Origin: Streptomyces cadmiisoli
GTDB taxonomy: Bacteria > Actinomycetota > Actinomycetes > Streptomycetales > Streptomycetaceae
NCBI RefSeq assembly: GCF_003261055.1
Contig: NZ_CP030073.1
Span: forward strand, 620,001-684,000
Reading direction: 5' to 3'
DNA: 64,000 bases
Positions 1 to 9,704 of the stretch are shown one piece after another. Both the position numbers and the translations under genes were made by a program. Numbering within the stretch: position 1 is the first letter of the stretch; each line of letters starts with the position of its first letter. The notes under the pieces are model-generated. The model made no database searches. It saw only the letters and a list, made by a program, of their open reading frames with translations, and was not told the origin of the DNA.

Positions 1-100
1 CTGCCAAGGGGCCCTGCCGTCATGCCGCGAACCGTGGAACATCATCCGACCTGGATCCCTGCTCGATCCCCCCGGTCCAAGGTCGGTTCAACAGGGCTTC

Positions 101-622
101 TCAGTAGCTGGCGGTCTGCCCGCTGTACTGATAGCCGGGGCTCGTGTCGCAGTGGGCCTTGACGTACGCCGTCACGCCCGCGTCATACACGGTGTTCGAC
201 CACACGGTGGCGTTCGTGGCCCCGAACGCGGGCTTGCGCGAGTACTCCTGGCCGTCCGAGTTGCGGTGCACGGTGACGGTGCAGCCGCCCTGGTCGGCGT
301 CGGTACCCCAAGCGCCGGTCAGGCGTCCCCACACGGTCCGGCAGCTCGAGCTGTAGCGGAGCTCGAGCAACGGACCGTTCAAGGCGCCGTCGTAGCTGCG
401 CTTCAGGCGCGTGGAGTAGATCGTCTGCCCGTCGTTGCCGCACGACGCGGCGAGGACATCGGGGTCCTTGTTGTCGCAGTTGGACGAAGTCCCGGTCTGC
501 CCGGAGTACCAGGAGCAGGTGGCGGCCGCCTGGGCGGGTGTCGCCAGACCGACCCATGCGACACCTGTCACCGCCGTCATGGTCAGCGCGCTCAGCAACG
601 CCTTGACACGCAGTCGCTCCAC
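101..622 (-). CDS. Secreted DUF2690-family protein
   Basis: A 173-residue exported protein of unknown function. The N-terminus is a classic signal peptide: basic start (MERLRVK), a hydrophobic stretch, and an AxA-type cleavage site near residue 32 (PAQAAA). The mature part has six cysteines and the LELRYSSSCRTVWGR signature typical of the DUF2690 family of secreted actinobacterial proteins. Translation starts at GTG (620-622), preceded by an AGGGGGA ribosome site six bases away, which decides the start. It is divergent from the winged-helix regulator at 743. Family assignment is from the conserved motif; the biochemical role is unknown. Confidence 0.8.
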   Translation of the reverse strand: MERLRVKALLSALTMTAVTGVAWVGLATPAQAAATCSWYSGQTGTSSNCDNKDPDVLAASCGNDGQTIYSTRLKRSYDGALNGPLLELRYSSSCRTVWGRLTGAWGTDADQGGCTVTVHRNSDGQEYSRKPAFGATNATVWSNTVYDAGVTAYVKAHCDTSPGYQYSGQTASY

Positions 623-742
623 GGAAATCCCCCTTCTGTCATCGTCCGCGAATGCGGAACGCGGCTATCTTGTCAGCCGGCCCCGGCGGGCCCCAGACTC
701 TGCGAGCAGGCTCGAAGTGTGCAGGCCACGAGGGGGAATTCA

Positions 743-1804
743 TTGCTCCGGATCCACTTCACCGAGGTCGATCTGGCCCGGACGCGCCTGGCGTCCCGCC
801 CCGACCCGCTGTGGGAGATCGCATCGAGCCTGCATCGCTTCCAGACCCGCCGCGGCAAGTGGGCGTACTCCGCCTGGTACCGGTCCGCGGCGCACCGGCT
901 GACCGAGTCCGGCCTCGCGCCCACGGTGAAGTCCCTGCTCCTCCCCGCCTTCCCGCGCGCGGCGTACTACCCCGATTTCCTGACACCCCCGGAGTCCCAG
1001 GAAGGACTGTCGGCCGGCCTCGAGGCGATCCTGGCGACACCCCGGGACCGCGTGCTCCGCGAGGTGGCCATGGTCGCCGACGCCGCGCACCACCCCTGGC
1101 TGCCGCGCCTCGCCGAGCCGGAGCAGCGCAGGATGCTGGCCGACGCCCTGCGGGCGTACCACGAGACGGCCATAAAGCCGTACGAGGAGAAGATGCAGGC
1201 CCGCATCGACGCCGACCGGGCCGTACGGGCCCGCGCCTTCCTCGACGGCGGCGCCGAGGGCCTGCTGTCCAGCTTCGCGCCGCGCATGAACTGGCGGCCC
1301 CCGGTGCTGGAGGTGGAGCACCACATGGTGGGCGGGGACCTGCATCTGAACGGCCGGGGCCTTGTCCTCCTGCCGTGCTACTTCATCTGGCACAGCCCGG
1401 TGACCTTTGCGGACCCCGGCCTCCCCCCGGTGCTCGTTTACCCTCTGCTCCACAAGGCTCCGCCCGACGCGGCGGACGGCGGCGGGCAACCCGCGCTCGA
1501 CACGCTGCTCGGACGCACACGGACGGCGGTCCTGCTCGCGTCCGCGCACGGCGCGACCTCGACCGAGGCCGCCAGAGCGGCGGGGGTGTCGCCGACCACC
1601 GCCAGCTTCCACACCCGCGCCCTGCGCGACGCGGGGCTCATCGCGAGCGAGCGCGTGGCCGCCCACGTGCTGCACACGCTCACCCCGCTGGGGGCGGCGC
1701 TGCTGCGCGAGGCGGGACGGGGCCCCCGGCCTGATCCGGTCGCCACTGCGCTCGCCCCCGCGGACGCCGGCGGCGGCACCGCTCGGATGGCGCCCCACCC
1801 CTAA
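743..1804 (+). CDS. ArsR-like winged-helix transcriptional regulator
   Basis: A 353-residue DNA-binding protein of the large ArsR-like type common in Streptomyces. The C-terminal part (about residues 255-330) has a winged helix: LLGRTRTAVLLASAHG, then TEAARAAGVSPTTASFHTRALRDAGLI as the recognition helix region, then a wing. The N-terminal 250 residues are a conserved but uncharacterised ligand or oligomerisation region. The frame is open far upstream, but TTG at 743 has an AGGGGGA site at 731-737 and the protein then begins MLRIHFTEVDLARTRL, as is usual for this family. The DUF2690 gene is divergent. No metal-binding cysteine motif is visible, so metal sensing is not implied. Confidence 0.75.
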   Translation: MLRIHFTEVDLARTRLASRPDPLWEIASSLHRFQTRRGKWAYSAWYRSAAHRLTESGLAPTVKSLLLPAFPRAAYYPDFLTPPESQEGLSAGLEAILATPRDRVLREVAMVADAAHHPWLPRLAEPEQRRMLADALRAYHETAIKPYEEKMQARIDADRAVRARAFLDGGAEGLLSSFAPRMNWRPPVLEVEHHMVGGDLHLNGRGLVLLPCYFIWHSPVTFADPGLPPVLVYPLLHKAPPDAADGGGQPALDTLLGRTRTAVLLASAHGATSTEAARAAGVSPTTASFHTRALRDAGLIASERVAAHVLHTLTPLGAALLREAGRGPRPDPVATALAPADAGGGTARMAPHP

Positions 1805-2628
1805 GGGCTACCGCCGCGCCCCTCGACCCGCGCCGGGGCGTCTGCCACGTCACCGGATCGACAACGCCCACAGCTTCGAGGATGCGGGCGCAGCGGTGGT
1901 CGATGAGCAATCCGCGCTGGTCCACGGCCTGGTCGGAGGTGCTCCGGCCCTCCTCACCCGCGCCGCGCTGCCCGATCGCCAGGGCAGGATCCAGGCCGAC
2001 ATCGACACGACCCGTCGATGACTAATTGCGCAACTAAAGGACATACCAGTAGATTTCTTGCCGCAGCTTCGAGATGTCACTGGCAGACGGGGCAAAGGAT
2101 GAGGGCGAACGACCGAGTCGCGGTGACAACCGGGATCGCACCACTGCGTTCCTCGCCCGGACTCGCCGGACCCGCCCGGCCCGGCCGAACCACCCCGGTG
2201 ACCAACCGCACCGGAGCTCTGCCAGACCTGTGCCCGTCCGCACTCGCGCTGCTCGACGCTGTGGGGGTCCGTTCCTTCGCGGCGTGCCGTCGACGCGGAC
2301 GACGATCCGCTGGGGATGCCGACCGGCCGCCGACTCGGCGTCGGCGTGCCGCCATACCCCTGAAGCCTGCTGTCGCACCACGTGACCTGCTGCTGTTCCC
2401 CTGACGGAAGCGGCTGCTGAGGCAGACCGACCGCCGCCACGGACACCCTGGGCCGAGCCCCGAGGCTCCCCGCCGAGCAGCCGGGAGCGGACCGCCGCAA
2501 CGCCCGCGCGCCCTCATGAACCCGAGCCTGGTCGCCGTGGCGCAGCGCGTCCCACACCAGTTCGCGGCAGCTCCGCAGGTCAGGCTCGACACCGTCCCTG
2601 ACCGGTGCATGGAAGGACAACCCCGCCG
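1805..2628. other. Intergenic region without a convincing gene
   Basis: About 820 bases between the regulator and the acetyltransferase gene. Several frames stay open on both strands, as expected at this GC content, but none has a good ribosome site together with a recognisable protein family. Weak pieces (for example a minus-strand stretch reading LLIDHRCARILEAVGVVD near 1870-1925) could be remnants of a decayed gene. I could not assign them. Confidence 0.4.
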
Positions 2629-3609
2629 ATGACCGATCGCACAACGACATCACGGACCGACATCCGTGGCTTTCGCGCCGGCGACGGACCGCAGGTGGTG
2701 GAGGTGTGGCGGCGCAGTGCGCCGGCCGACTCCGTCTCCGCGGACCGCTTCCGCTCCCTGGTGCTGCTCGACACCAACTTCGATCCGGAGGGTCTTCGGG
2801 TCGCCGTCGACGGAGACCGTGTCGTCGGCGCGGCCTACGCGGTGCGCCGTCTGACGCCGATGACCGGCACCGACCTGGAGCCCGAGCAGGGCTGGATCCC
2901 GTTCTTCTTCGTGGACCCGGACGCCCGCGGGCGCGGCCTCGGCCGCCGACTGCTGGCCGATGCCCTCGCCTGGCTGCACGGCCACGGCCGCACCCAGGTG
3001 GACTTCTCCTCGTACACCCCGAACTACGTCCTGCCCGGCCTGGACGCCGAGACCTACCCGGAAGCGGCCCGGCTCCTGGAATCCCTGGGTTTTCGCACGC
3101 TGTACGAGGCGGAGGCGATGGACCGCGGTCTGGTGGGCTATCGCTTCCCGGAGGAGGTCGCACGCCGCGTGGAGGAACTGACGGCGCGGGGCTACCGGTT
3201 CGGCACCCCGTCCGACGACGACCTGGTGGATCTGTTCGCCCTCGCCGGGAGCCACTTCGGTCCGGACTGGGCGTGCACCATCCGGGCGTGTCTGGCCGCG
3301 GGCACACCGCTCGACCGGATCGTCGTGGTCCGGGACCCGGCGGGCCGCATGATCGGCTGGGCGATGCACGGCGCGTTCGACGCGGTGGACGAGCGGTTCG
3401 GCCCGATCGGCGTACTGGAGGAGATGCGCGGCACCGGACTCGGCGAGGTCCTCCTGCACCTGGTCCTGGAGAGGATGCGGGCCCGCCGGGCGCACTCCGC
3501 GTGGTTCCTGTGGACCGGCGCGCAGTCCCCGGCAGGCCACATGTACCGCAAGACCGGCTTCACCACGACCCGCGTCTTCCGCGTGATGCGCCGGACGGCC
3601 GCTCGATGA
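2629..3609 (+). CDS. Tandem GNAT-family N-acetyltransferase
   Basis: A 326-residue protein with two GNAT folds. The first (residues about 5-165) carries the acetyl-CoA binding signature in IPFFFVDPDARGRGLGRRLLADAL. The second (about 180-320) has GVLEEMRGTGLGEVLLHLVL and ends with the MYRKTGF motif of motif B. It probably acetylates a small amine such as an amino sugar or a peptide; the substrate is unknown. An in-frame GTG lies at 2605, but ATG at 2629 gives the normal family N-terminus; a GGAAGG site lies 12 bases upstream of it. Its stop overlaps the start of the lipoprotein gene (ATGA), so it is the first gene of the sugar-transport operon, which hints at a substrate linked to the imported sugar. 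Confidence 0.8.
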   Translation: MTDRTTTSRTDIRGFRAGDGPQVVEVWRRSAPADSVSADRFRSLVLLDTNFDPEGLRVAVDGDRVVGAAYAVRRLTPMTGTDLEPEQGWIPFFFVDPDARGRGLGRRLLADALAWLHGHGRTQVDFSSYTPNYVLPGLDAETYPEAARLLESLGFRTLYEAEAMDRGLVGYRFPEEVARRVEELTARGYRFGTPSDDDLVDLFALAGSHFGPDWACTIRACLAAGTPLDRIVVVRDPAGRMIGWAMHGAFDAVDERFGPIGVLEEMRGTGLGEVLLHLVLERMRARRAHSAWFLWTGAQSPAGHMYRKTGFTTTRVFRVMRRTAAR

Positions 3610-4943
3610 CGCCGGCCCGCCGCACCAGCGGACTGAGCCGGCGTCACTTCGCGCTTGCGCTTCCCTCGGCACTGCTCGCTTCCGGGTGCGCCTCGCACCA
3701 GGGCACCGGGCGGCCCGGGGACCCGATCGTCCTCACTCTGCTCTCCCACTACGCGAGCGGAGTGCTCAAGGAGGCCCTGCAAGGCCCGGTCGACGAGTGG
3801 AACGCCGACCACGACCGGGTCAAAGTGCAGACCAAGGCCGTGGAGTTCACGGACCTGCTGACCACGTTCATGGTGCGACAGGCCGCGGGCCAGGGCGCCG
3901 ACATCCTCCACCCGTACTGCCTGTGGAACGGCCAACTGGTCCAGGCCGGCGTCCTGCGGCCCGCTCCGCGCGAGCACGCCGAGGAGATCACACGCGGCTA
4001 CAGCAAGGCCTCGGTCGACGCCGCCTCGGTGGGCGGCCAGGTCTACGGCTACCCGACCGAGGTGCAGACGTACGCCCTCTACTACAACAAGCGGCTGCTG
4101 CGCGAAGCCGGCATCGGCGGCCCGCCACGCACCTGGCGGGAGCTGGAGGAGACCGCCTACCGCACCGCCAAACGTGACCGGTACGGCAACACCCTGGTCC
4201 AGGGGTTCGGGCTGTCGACCGCTGACGACTCCACCACCGTCGGCCAGACACTCGCCCTGCTCAACGCCGCCGGCGGCAGGTTCGTCGCCGAGAACGGCAG
4301 GAGCACCGCCATCGACTCGCCGGCCGGACGGGCTGTGTTCGATCTGGAGCACCGCCTCGTCGTCAGAGGTGCGAGCGCTCCCGGTGTCAATGTCTACAAG
4401 GCGTTCCGGTCCGGACAGGTGGCCATGGTGGTCAGCGCCGGCTGGTGGACCGGGAGCCTGAAGGCCCTGATGGGCAAGGACTACCGCGACGTCGGTGTCG
4501 CCCCGCTGCCCCTCCCGGAGGCGGACGGCGAACGCGCGACGCTGTCCACGGGTTTCATGCTGGGAGTCAACACGGCGAGCAAGCACCCACGCGCGGCCTG
4601 GGAGTTCCTGCGCTGGCTCAACACCGAGAAAGTGAAGGTCAAGAGCGCCGGGGAGGGTGGGAAAGCGACCCGGATGAGCTCTCTGCAGGTGTCGGTCGGC
4701 TCCCTGACCGGCCGCGCCGACGACATGCGCGGGCTCCTGGGCACGCACAGTGATGCGAACCTGCGCCCCTTCCTGGACGCGCTCGCGTATTCGGTGCCGG
4801 AACCGAATGTGCCCGGCGCGCAGCAGGCCAAATCGCTGCTGCGCAAGAACATCGAGGCGCTGTGGACCGGTCAGCAGTCGGTCGACCAGGCATTGCGCAC
4901 CACCCGCCGTCAGGTCGATCGAGAGGTGTCGCGCTCATGGTGA
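3606..4943 (+). CDS. Sugar ABC transporter substrate-binding lipoprotein
   Basis: A 445-residue extracellular solute-binding protein (family 1) that delivers a sugar to the two permeases downstream. It has a twin-arginine-like N-terminus (SRRHFALALPSALLASGC) ending in a lipobox, so the mature protein is lipid-anchored at Cys of LASGC. The sugar-binding fold is recognised by VYGYPTEVQTYALYYNKRLLREAG, the conserved core segment of this family, and by FRSGQVAMVVSAGWW later on. ATG overlaps the stop of the acetyltransferase by four bases and the permease gene starts inside its 3' end, so the four genes are translationally coupled. No ATPase gene is present; such importers in Streptomyces usually share the MsiK ATPase. 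The substrate is inferred, from the neighbouring glucosaminidase, to be glucosamine or a chito-oligosaccharide. Confidence 0.88.
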   Translation: MTPARRTSGLSRRHFALALPSALLASGCASHQGTGRPGDPIVLTLLSHYASGVLKEALQGPVDEWNADHDRVKVQTKAVEFTDLLTTFMVRQAAGQGADILHPYCLWNGQLVQAGVLRPAPREHAEEITRGYSKASVDAASVGGQVYGYPTEVQTYALYYNKRLLREAGIGGPPRTWRELEETAYRTAKRDRYGNTLVQGFGLSTADDSTTVGQTLALLNAAGGRFVAENGRSTAIDSPAGRAVFDLEHRLVVRGASAPGVNVYKAFRSGQVAMVVSAGWWTGSLKALMGKDYRDVGVAPLPLPEADGERATLSTGFMLGVNTASKHPRAAWEFLRWLNTEKVKVKSAGEGGKATRMSSLQVSVGSLTGRADDMRGLLGTHSDANLRPFLDALAYSVPEPNVPGAQQAKSLLRKNIEALWTGQQSVDQALRTTRRQVDREVSRSW

Positions 4944-5899
4944 ACACACTGACGCCGGCGACGACCGAGCGGGCGGCGCCCAGCACGCGCTCTGCCGGGC
5001 CCGTCGTCGACGGCCGCGCCCGGGTCCGGCGCCGCCAAGCCGTCGTCGCCTATCTCTTCCTCGCGCCGACGCTGCTGTTCTTCGCCGTCTTCCTGATCCT
5101 GCCGCTCGGTTTCGCGCTGCTGCTGTCGATGTCCCGCTGGGCCGGGTTCGACCTCGGTGGCATCCAACCGGTCGGAACGGACAACTTCGCGAGCCTCTTC
5201 GCGGACGGCTCGACGTTCCTGGCGCCGATCCTCACCAATACGCTGCTGTTCGCCCTGGGCACCGTGGTCCTCGCGCTCGCCGGCTCCGTGGTTGTCGCCA
5301 CCTGCATCGACAACCTGCGGTTCCAGGGTCTGTGGCGCACCCTGTACTTCCTGCCGATCGTGACGACCGTGGTCGCCGTCGGCAATGTGTGGAAGTTCAT
5401 GTACGAGCCGGGCGGCCTCGTCAACGGTGTGCTCAACACCCTCGGGCTCGGCTCGGTGGCCTTTCTCCAGGACCCGGACACCGCGCTGCCCTCGGTCGTG
5501 GTCGTCCACGCCTGGGGCTCGGTCGGCTCGGCCGTCCTCGTACTGACCGCCGGGCTGAAGTCCATCCCCGAGTCGTACTACGAGGCGGCAGCACTCGACG
5601 GCGCCGGGCCGGTCGCGGTCTTCTGGAAGATCACGCTGCCGTTGCTGCGGCCGTCCCTGCTGCTGGTGTGCATCACCCAGTTCATCAGCGGCCTGCAGTC
5701 GTTCGCGCTGATCACCGTGATGACCAAGGGCGGGCCGGGTGACGCGACCAACGTGGCGGCCCTGGAGATGTACCGGCAGGCCTTCCTGTACGGCCAATGG
5801 GGCCCGGCGAGCGCCGCCGCCTTCGTACTCTTCGTGGTGGTCCTCGTGGTCACGCTGGCGCAGTTGTGGATCTTCCGGCGCAAGGAGGAGGACGTATGA
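4937..5899 (+). CDS. Sugar ABC transporter permease (MalF type)
   Basis: A 320-residue inner-membrane permease with six predicted membrane segments, the first at YLFLAPTLLFFAVFLILPLGFALLL (about residues 38-62). The cytoplasmic EAA loop reads ESYYEAAALDGAGPVAVFWKITLPLL, the ATPase docking motif of carbohydrate-uptake type 1 importers. ATG at 4937 overlaps the lipoprotein stop by seven bases and its own stop overlaps the next start (ATGA), so expression is coupled. It forms the transmembrane pore with the next gene product. Confidence 0.9.
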   Translation: MVNTLTPATTERAAPSTRSAGPVVDGRARVRRRQAVVAYLFLAPTLLFFAVFLILPLGFALLLSMSRWAGFDLGGIQPVGTDNFASLFADGSTFLAPILTNTLLFALGTVVLALAGSVVVATCIDNLRFQGLWRTLYFLPIVTTVVAVGNVWKFMYEPGGLVNGVLNTLGLGSVAFLQDPDTALPSVVVVHAWGSVGSAVLVLTAGLKSIPESYYEAAALDGAGPVAVFWKITLPLLRPSLLLVCITQFISGLQSFALITVMTKGGPGDATNVAALEMYRQAFLYGQWGPASAAAFVLFVVVLVVTLAQLWIFRRKEEDV

Positions 5900-6765
5900 T
5901 CCGCCGCCGTTTCCCGTGGGTGTCGTATCTGGTGGTCGTGACCGGCGCCGTGCTCACCGTGGTGCCGTTCCTCGACATGGTGATGACATCGTTCAAGGGG
6001 GCCGGTGAGGCCGGCACGCTGCCGTACCGGTTCCTGCCCGACGCGTTCGACCTGTCGAACTACCGGGCGGCGATCGACCAGCTCGATCTGCCTGTGCTCT
6101 TCCGCAACAGCGTCATCGCGACCGCCGTGATCACCGCGTCGGTGCTGGTCACGTCGTCACTCGCCGGCTACGCACTCGCCAAACTCCGGTTCCCCGGGCG
6201 GGACTTCATTTTCCGGCTCGTGCTGTCGACGATGATGTTCCCCCCGTTCCTCTTCTTCATCCCGCACTTCCTGATCCTGGTGCACTGGCCTCTTGCGGGC
6301 GGCAACGACCTGTTCGGGCGCGGAGGCGCGGGCCTGACCGTCAGCATCGCGGCGCTCGCCATGCCGTTTCTCGTCAACGGCTTCGGCATCTTCCTGATGC
6401 GCCAGTTCATGGTCTCGATCCCGGACGAGGTCCTGGAGGCCGCGCGCATCGACGGTGCCGGCGAGTTCGGCGTGTGGTGGCGGATCGTCCTGCCGCAGAC
6501 CAGGCCGGTCGTGCTGACACTCGGTCTGCTGACCTTCGTCCACGCGTGGAACGAGTACATCTGGGCGCTGCTCATCTCGACCGCCAACCCGGATGTGATG
6601 ACCCTGCCCGTCGGCATCCAGTTCCTGCAGGACTTCGTGGACCCGACCCGCACGATGCCGATCGTCATGGCCGGTCTCGTCCTGAGCATCCTGCCGGTCC
6701 TGATCCTCTTCCTGCTGCTGCAGAAGTACTACATCCGCGGCGTGATGCTCAGCGGCCTCAAGTAG
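5896..6765 (+). CDS. Sugar ABC transporter permease (MalG type)
   Basis: A 289-residue partner permease with six membrane segments. The EAA docking loop is present as DEVLEAARIDGAGEFGVWWRIVLPQTRP near residues 180-207, and the protein ends with the usual KYYIRGVMLSGLK tail of the MalG subfamily. It starts at ATG 5896, overlapping the preceding stop by four bases, and is the last gene of the importer operon. Downstream lies a hairpin shared with the convergent glycosidase gene. Confidence 0.9.
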   Translation: MIRRRFPWVSYLVVVTGAVLTVVPFLDMVMTSFKGAGEAGTLPYRFLPDAFDLSNYRAAIDQLDLPVLFRNSVIATAVITASVLVTSSLAGYALAKLRFPGRDFIFRLVLSTMMFPPFLFFIPHFLILVHWPLAGGNDLFGRGGAGLTVSIAALAMPFLVNGFGIFLMRQFMVSIPDEVLEAARIDGAGEFGVWWRIVLPQTRPVVLTLGLLTFVHAWNEYIWALLISTANPDVMTLPVGIQFLQDFVDPTRTMPIVMAGLVLSILPVLILFLLLQKYYIRGVMLSGLK

Positions 6766-6826
6766 GGAGCGTCGGCACGCACTCCCCGAGGTGCGGATCG
6801 GCGGCGCATCGTGTCGTCACGCACGG

Positions 6827-6871
6827 GCCCACCGGCACGGAAGCTCGTCGCTCCCTGGCGTGCCGGTGGGC
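6827..6871. terminator. Bidirectional hairpin between permease and GH2 genes
   Basis: A perfect 13-bp stem (GCCCACCGGCACG pairing with CGTGCCGGTGGGC) with a 19-base loop lies in the 113-base gap between two convergent genes. It can act as a terminator for both. No U-tract follows, as is usual in Streptomyces. Confidence 0.6.
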
Positions 6872-6878
6872 GGCGTCG

Positions 6879-9704
6879 TCAGCTGGACGGGACGGTGACG
6901 GCCCGGGCGTTCCATCCGGAGACCCGTACGCGCGGGGCGCGGTCCGAATCGACCGTCCGGTACGAGGCCACCAGAGTTGCCGATTCGCCCGGCCACAGGC
7001 TGATCTGATTGTCGCTCCACTGGACGGGGAGCTTCGGGGTCTTCCCGTCCGCGGAGACCAGGTCCACGTCGGTGAGCAGCACGGGCGCGTTCGTGGTGCC
7101 CGGGTGGCGGAGGGTCACGGTCGTCGTCGATGTGCCGGCCCTGGTTGCCGCCGTCGCAGCCGTCACGTCCAGGGTGACCTGCGGCATCGCGTTCAGGCCC
7201 GTCAGGTCGGCGTAGGAGGTGGTGGGGGTGTAGTACCAGTCCGTCTTGGCGTGGTCGAGGACGTCGTTGCGGGTGGAGAGCCAGTAGACGTTGCGGCTCA
7301 CCTCCCGGCCCGTGGTGTCGGTGAGCAACAGCCGGGCCAGGTACGTCTTTGCCAGACCGGGGACCGTGGCCGGGACGGCCAGCGAGGTGGTGGTCACGCC
7401 GCGGGCCTCGACGTCGACACCGGTCACCGTGCGGTCGTACTTCTTGGTCCCGTCGGTGTTGAACAGCGTGACCTGCGCCTTCAACCCCGACGCGGCGGTG
7501 GCGCGGTTGTTGACGATGCTCACCGTGCGGTTGTCGTAGCCGTACTGGATGTGGAGGGGTTCGTTGGCCTTCTTCGCTCCGAAGTAGGACCCGTTCTGGT
7601 CGAGATAGCGGTCGATCAGCTGCCAGTGGAGGGAGGTCCAGCCACTGTTGAGCATCCAGTAGATGACACCGGTCGCGGGGGCGGTGGTGTCCTTGGCATT
7701 GCGGGAGTACGCCTCGAACTGCGCCCGGACGGTCTCGTACTGCGCGAGCTGAGCCTTGCGCACGTAGTCGCCGAGGTCGGTCGGTCGTCCGTAGCGGCCG
7801 GCGAGCGCGGCGTTGTACAGCTTGAGTGTCGAGAACGTGGCCGAGGGAGAGCGGTGGTACTGGGGAGCGGAGGGTTGCTTCCAGAGGGTCTCCAGCTCGG
7901 CCGGGGTCATCATCCGGCGCAGCGTGTCGAGGGTGGGGATGTTCGGGCCGGCGCTGGTCTCGGAGTTGAAGCCGGTGGCTCCTCCCTCGCGCTTGTCGTA
8001 CCAGTAGCCGGGAGGCACCCAGTCGTAGGGGCCGGTCATCCGCATCCCGGAGCGGCCGATGACGGGTGTCGACTTCCCGGAGGCGGAGGGGATCACGGGC
8101 ACCTTCCAGTCGGCTGCCCGCAGCGCTTGGAGGTATCCCGACTCGATCTTGGCATTGGGCGCCGCGTCGCTGCCGATCAGGAACGAGATCACGCTGGGGT
8201 GGTGGCGCAGCCGCGCCGCCTCGGCGGCCATCGACGCCCGGGCGACCACGTGGTCGGCGGCGTCCCACTTCTCCCCGGACTCGGCGGGGTTGACCTCACC
8301 TTCCCACTTGTTGCAGCACTCCCAGCCGGCAATCGTGAGAATCCCGTACCGGTCGGCGAGGTCGAAGAACTCGTCGGGCTCGAGGTGGCCCTCCAGACGC
8401 AGCGTGTTCAGGCCCAGGTCGCGGACGTACTGCATGCGGTGCTCGGCGTAGGCGGGGTCCCAGCGCAGGAACTCGTCGGGTGACCAGCCCGCGCCCTTGA
8501 TCAGCAGCGGGCGGCCGTTGATCCGGTACTGGCGCGCGCCGTCGGTGTTGATCGGTGCTTCCACGTCGCGGATACCGAAGGTGGAGTGTGCGGTGTCGGA
8601 GGTGGCTCCGTCGACCGTCACGGCCAGATCGAGGTCGTACAGGGGCTGCTCGCCCATCCCGGCGGGCCACCATACGCGTGGTGAAGGCACATGGAGTCCG
8701 GGGTGGTCGGCCGGGGAGTAGACCACGGTCCGGCTCTCCCCCGGCTTCAGCGTCACCTGCCGGCTGAGCGCCGCGGGCCCGGCTGTGCCGGACAGGCGCG
8801 CCGTGACGGTGTCGGACGAGTCGTTGCGCAGGAGGGCCTTGACGGTCAGGTTGGCGGAGGCCAGCGACGGCACGGCCAGGTCGGTCACGACGTGGGCGTC
8901 ACGGAGAACCACCGGGCCGCTGCGGCGCACGAGGACATCGCGGACGATGCCCATGTTCCGGTCCGGTGGCGGCTGCAGCCAGTCGAGCCAGCCCACGGTG
9001 AGGTGCTTGCGCGGATCATTGGGCTGGATCCGGAACGCCACCGTGTTGGTGCCCGGCCTGACCAGAGCGGTGATGTCCAGTTCGTGCCGGGTGTAGGTCC
9101 CGGCGACCGTGCTCGCGGTGGAGACCTGACGGCCGTTGACGAAGACATCAGCGGCCGAGGTCACCCCGCTGAAGTCGAGATACGTACGAGCTCCCCCTCC
9201 GTCGACCGAGAAGTCGGACCGGTACCACCACGGAACCGCGAAGTCGGCGGCAGGGATCAGCTTCTGATTGGTCGAGTGGAACGGGTCGGGGTATTTGCCG
9301 GCCGCCAGCAGAGCGGCGAGGACGGTGGAGCGAGGGCCGGCCTGGTACCAGCCCTTCGTCGGATAGCCGGGGCTGGACACCTTGGCCGCCGGGTCCGTCA
9401 CCTCGGCGGTCGACTGGATCATGTACCCGGCCAGAGCCTGGCCGGAGTCATGGCCGTCGCTCACCGCGGCGGCGGCCGGCGTACCGATCGCCGCCCCGCC
9501 GGTGAAGCCGACCGGGGTCAGGGCGGGGCCCACGAAGACGAGCAGGCCGAGGAGGGCGAGGACGGCGGACCGGCCGGGTACCCGAGCCCGGCGGTGCGAC
9601 GGACCACCGGCCTGGATGGACGAGATCAGGTAACCAGGGCGGCACGGTGACACCCGGCTCAGCTGTCGAGGCATATAGTCAGCATGCTGCCGAATCCTTG
9701 GCAT
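6879..9704 (-). CDS. csxA: Secreted GH2 exo-beta-D-glucosaminidase (CsxA-like)
   Basis: A ~941-residue exported glycoside hydrolase of family 2 that should remove glucosamine from chitosan oligomers. An export signal runs through SAVLALLGLLVFVGPALTPVGF. It is followed by a jelly-roll sugar-binding domain (WWYRSDFSV, ADVFVNGRQV), immunoglobulin-like domains, a TIM barrel starting near YRINGRPLLIKGAGWSPDEF, and two more beta domains. Family knowledge places the acid/base at the Asp of LIGSDAAPN (about residue 513 here) and the nucleophile at the Glu of GFNSETSAG (about 582); both are present at nearly the CsxA spacing (Asp469/Glu541). The C-terminal CBM35 of some family members is missing. The start is uncertain: ATG 9704 has a GAGG six bases upstream; ATG 9674 or a later GTG would give a more ordinary signal peptide. 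The convergent ABC importer probably takes up the released sugar. Confidence 0.82.
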   Translation of the reverse strand: MPRIRQHADYMPRQLSRVSPCRPGYLISSIQAGGPSHRRARVPGRSAVLALLGLLVFVGPALTPVGFTGGAAIGTPAAAAVSDGHDSGQALAGYMIQSTAEVTDPAAKVSSPGYPTKGWYQAGPRSTVLAALLAAGKYPDPFHSTNQKLIPAADFAVPWWYRSDFSVDGGGARTYLDFSGVTSAADVFVNGRQVSTASTVAGTYTRHELDITALVRPGTNTVAFRIQPNDPRKHLTVGWLDWLQPPPDRNMGIVRDVLVRRSGPVVLRDAHVVTDLAVPSLASANLTVKALLRNDSSDTVTARLSGTAGPAALSRQVTLKPGESRTVVYSPADHPGLHVPSPRVWWPAGMGEQPLYDLDLAVTVDGATSDTAHSTFGIRDVEAPINTDGARQYRINGRPLLIKGAGWSPDEFLRWDPAYAEHRMQYVRDLGLNTLRLEGHLEPDEFFDLADRYGILTIAGWECCNKWEGEVNPAESGEKWDAADHVVARASMAAEAARLRHHPSVISFLIGSDAAPNAKIESGYLQALRAADWKVPVIPSASGKSTPVIGRSGMRMTGPYDWVPPGYWYDKREGGATGFNSETSAGPNIPTLDTLRRMMTPAELETLWKQPSAPQYHRSPSATFSTLKLYNAALAGRYGRPTDLGDYVRKAQLAQYETVRAQFEAYSRNAKDTTAPATGVIYWMLNSGWTSLHWQLIDRYLDQNGSYFGAKKANEPLHIQYGYDNRTVSIVNNRATAASGLKAQVTLFNTDGTKKYDRTVTGVDVEARGVTTTSLAVPATVPGLAKTYLARLLLTDTTGREVSRNVYWLSTRNDVLDHAKTDWYYTPTTSYADLTGLNAMPQVTLDVTAATAATRAGTSTTTVTLRHPGTTNAPVLLTDVDLVSADGKTPKLPVQWSDNQISLWPGESATLVASYRTVDSDRAPRVRVSGWNARAVTVPSS

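Noticed and set aside
2018..2610. Possible small genes on either strand upstream of the acetyltransferase
   Set aside because: No ribosome site with a recognisable product; frames break into each other. Left as unassigned.
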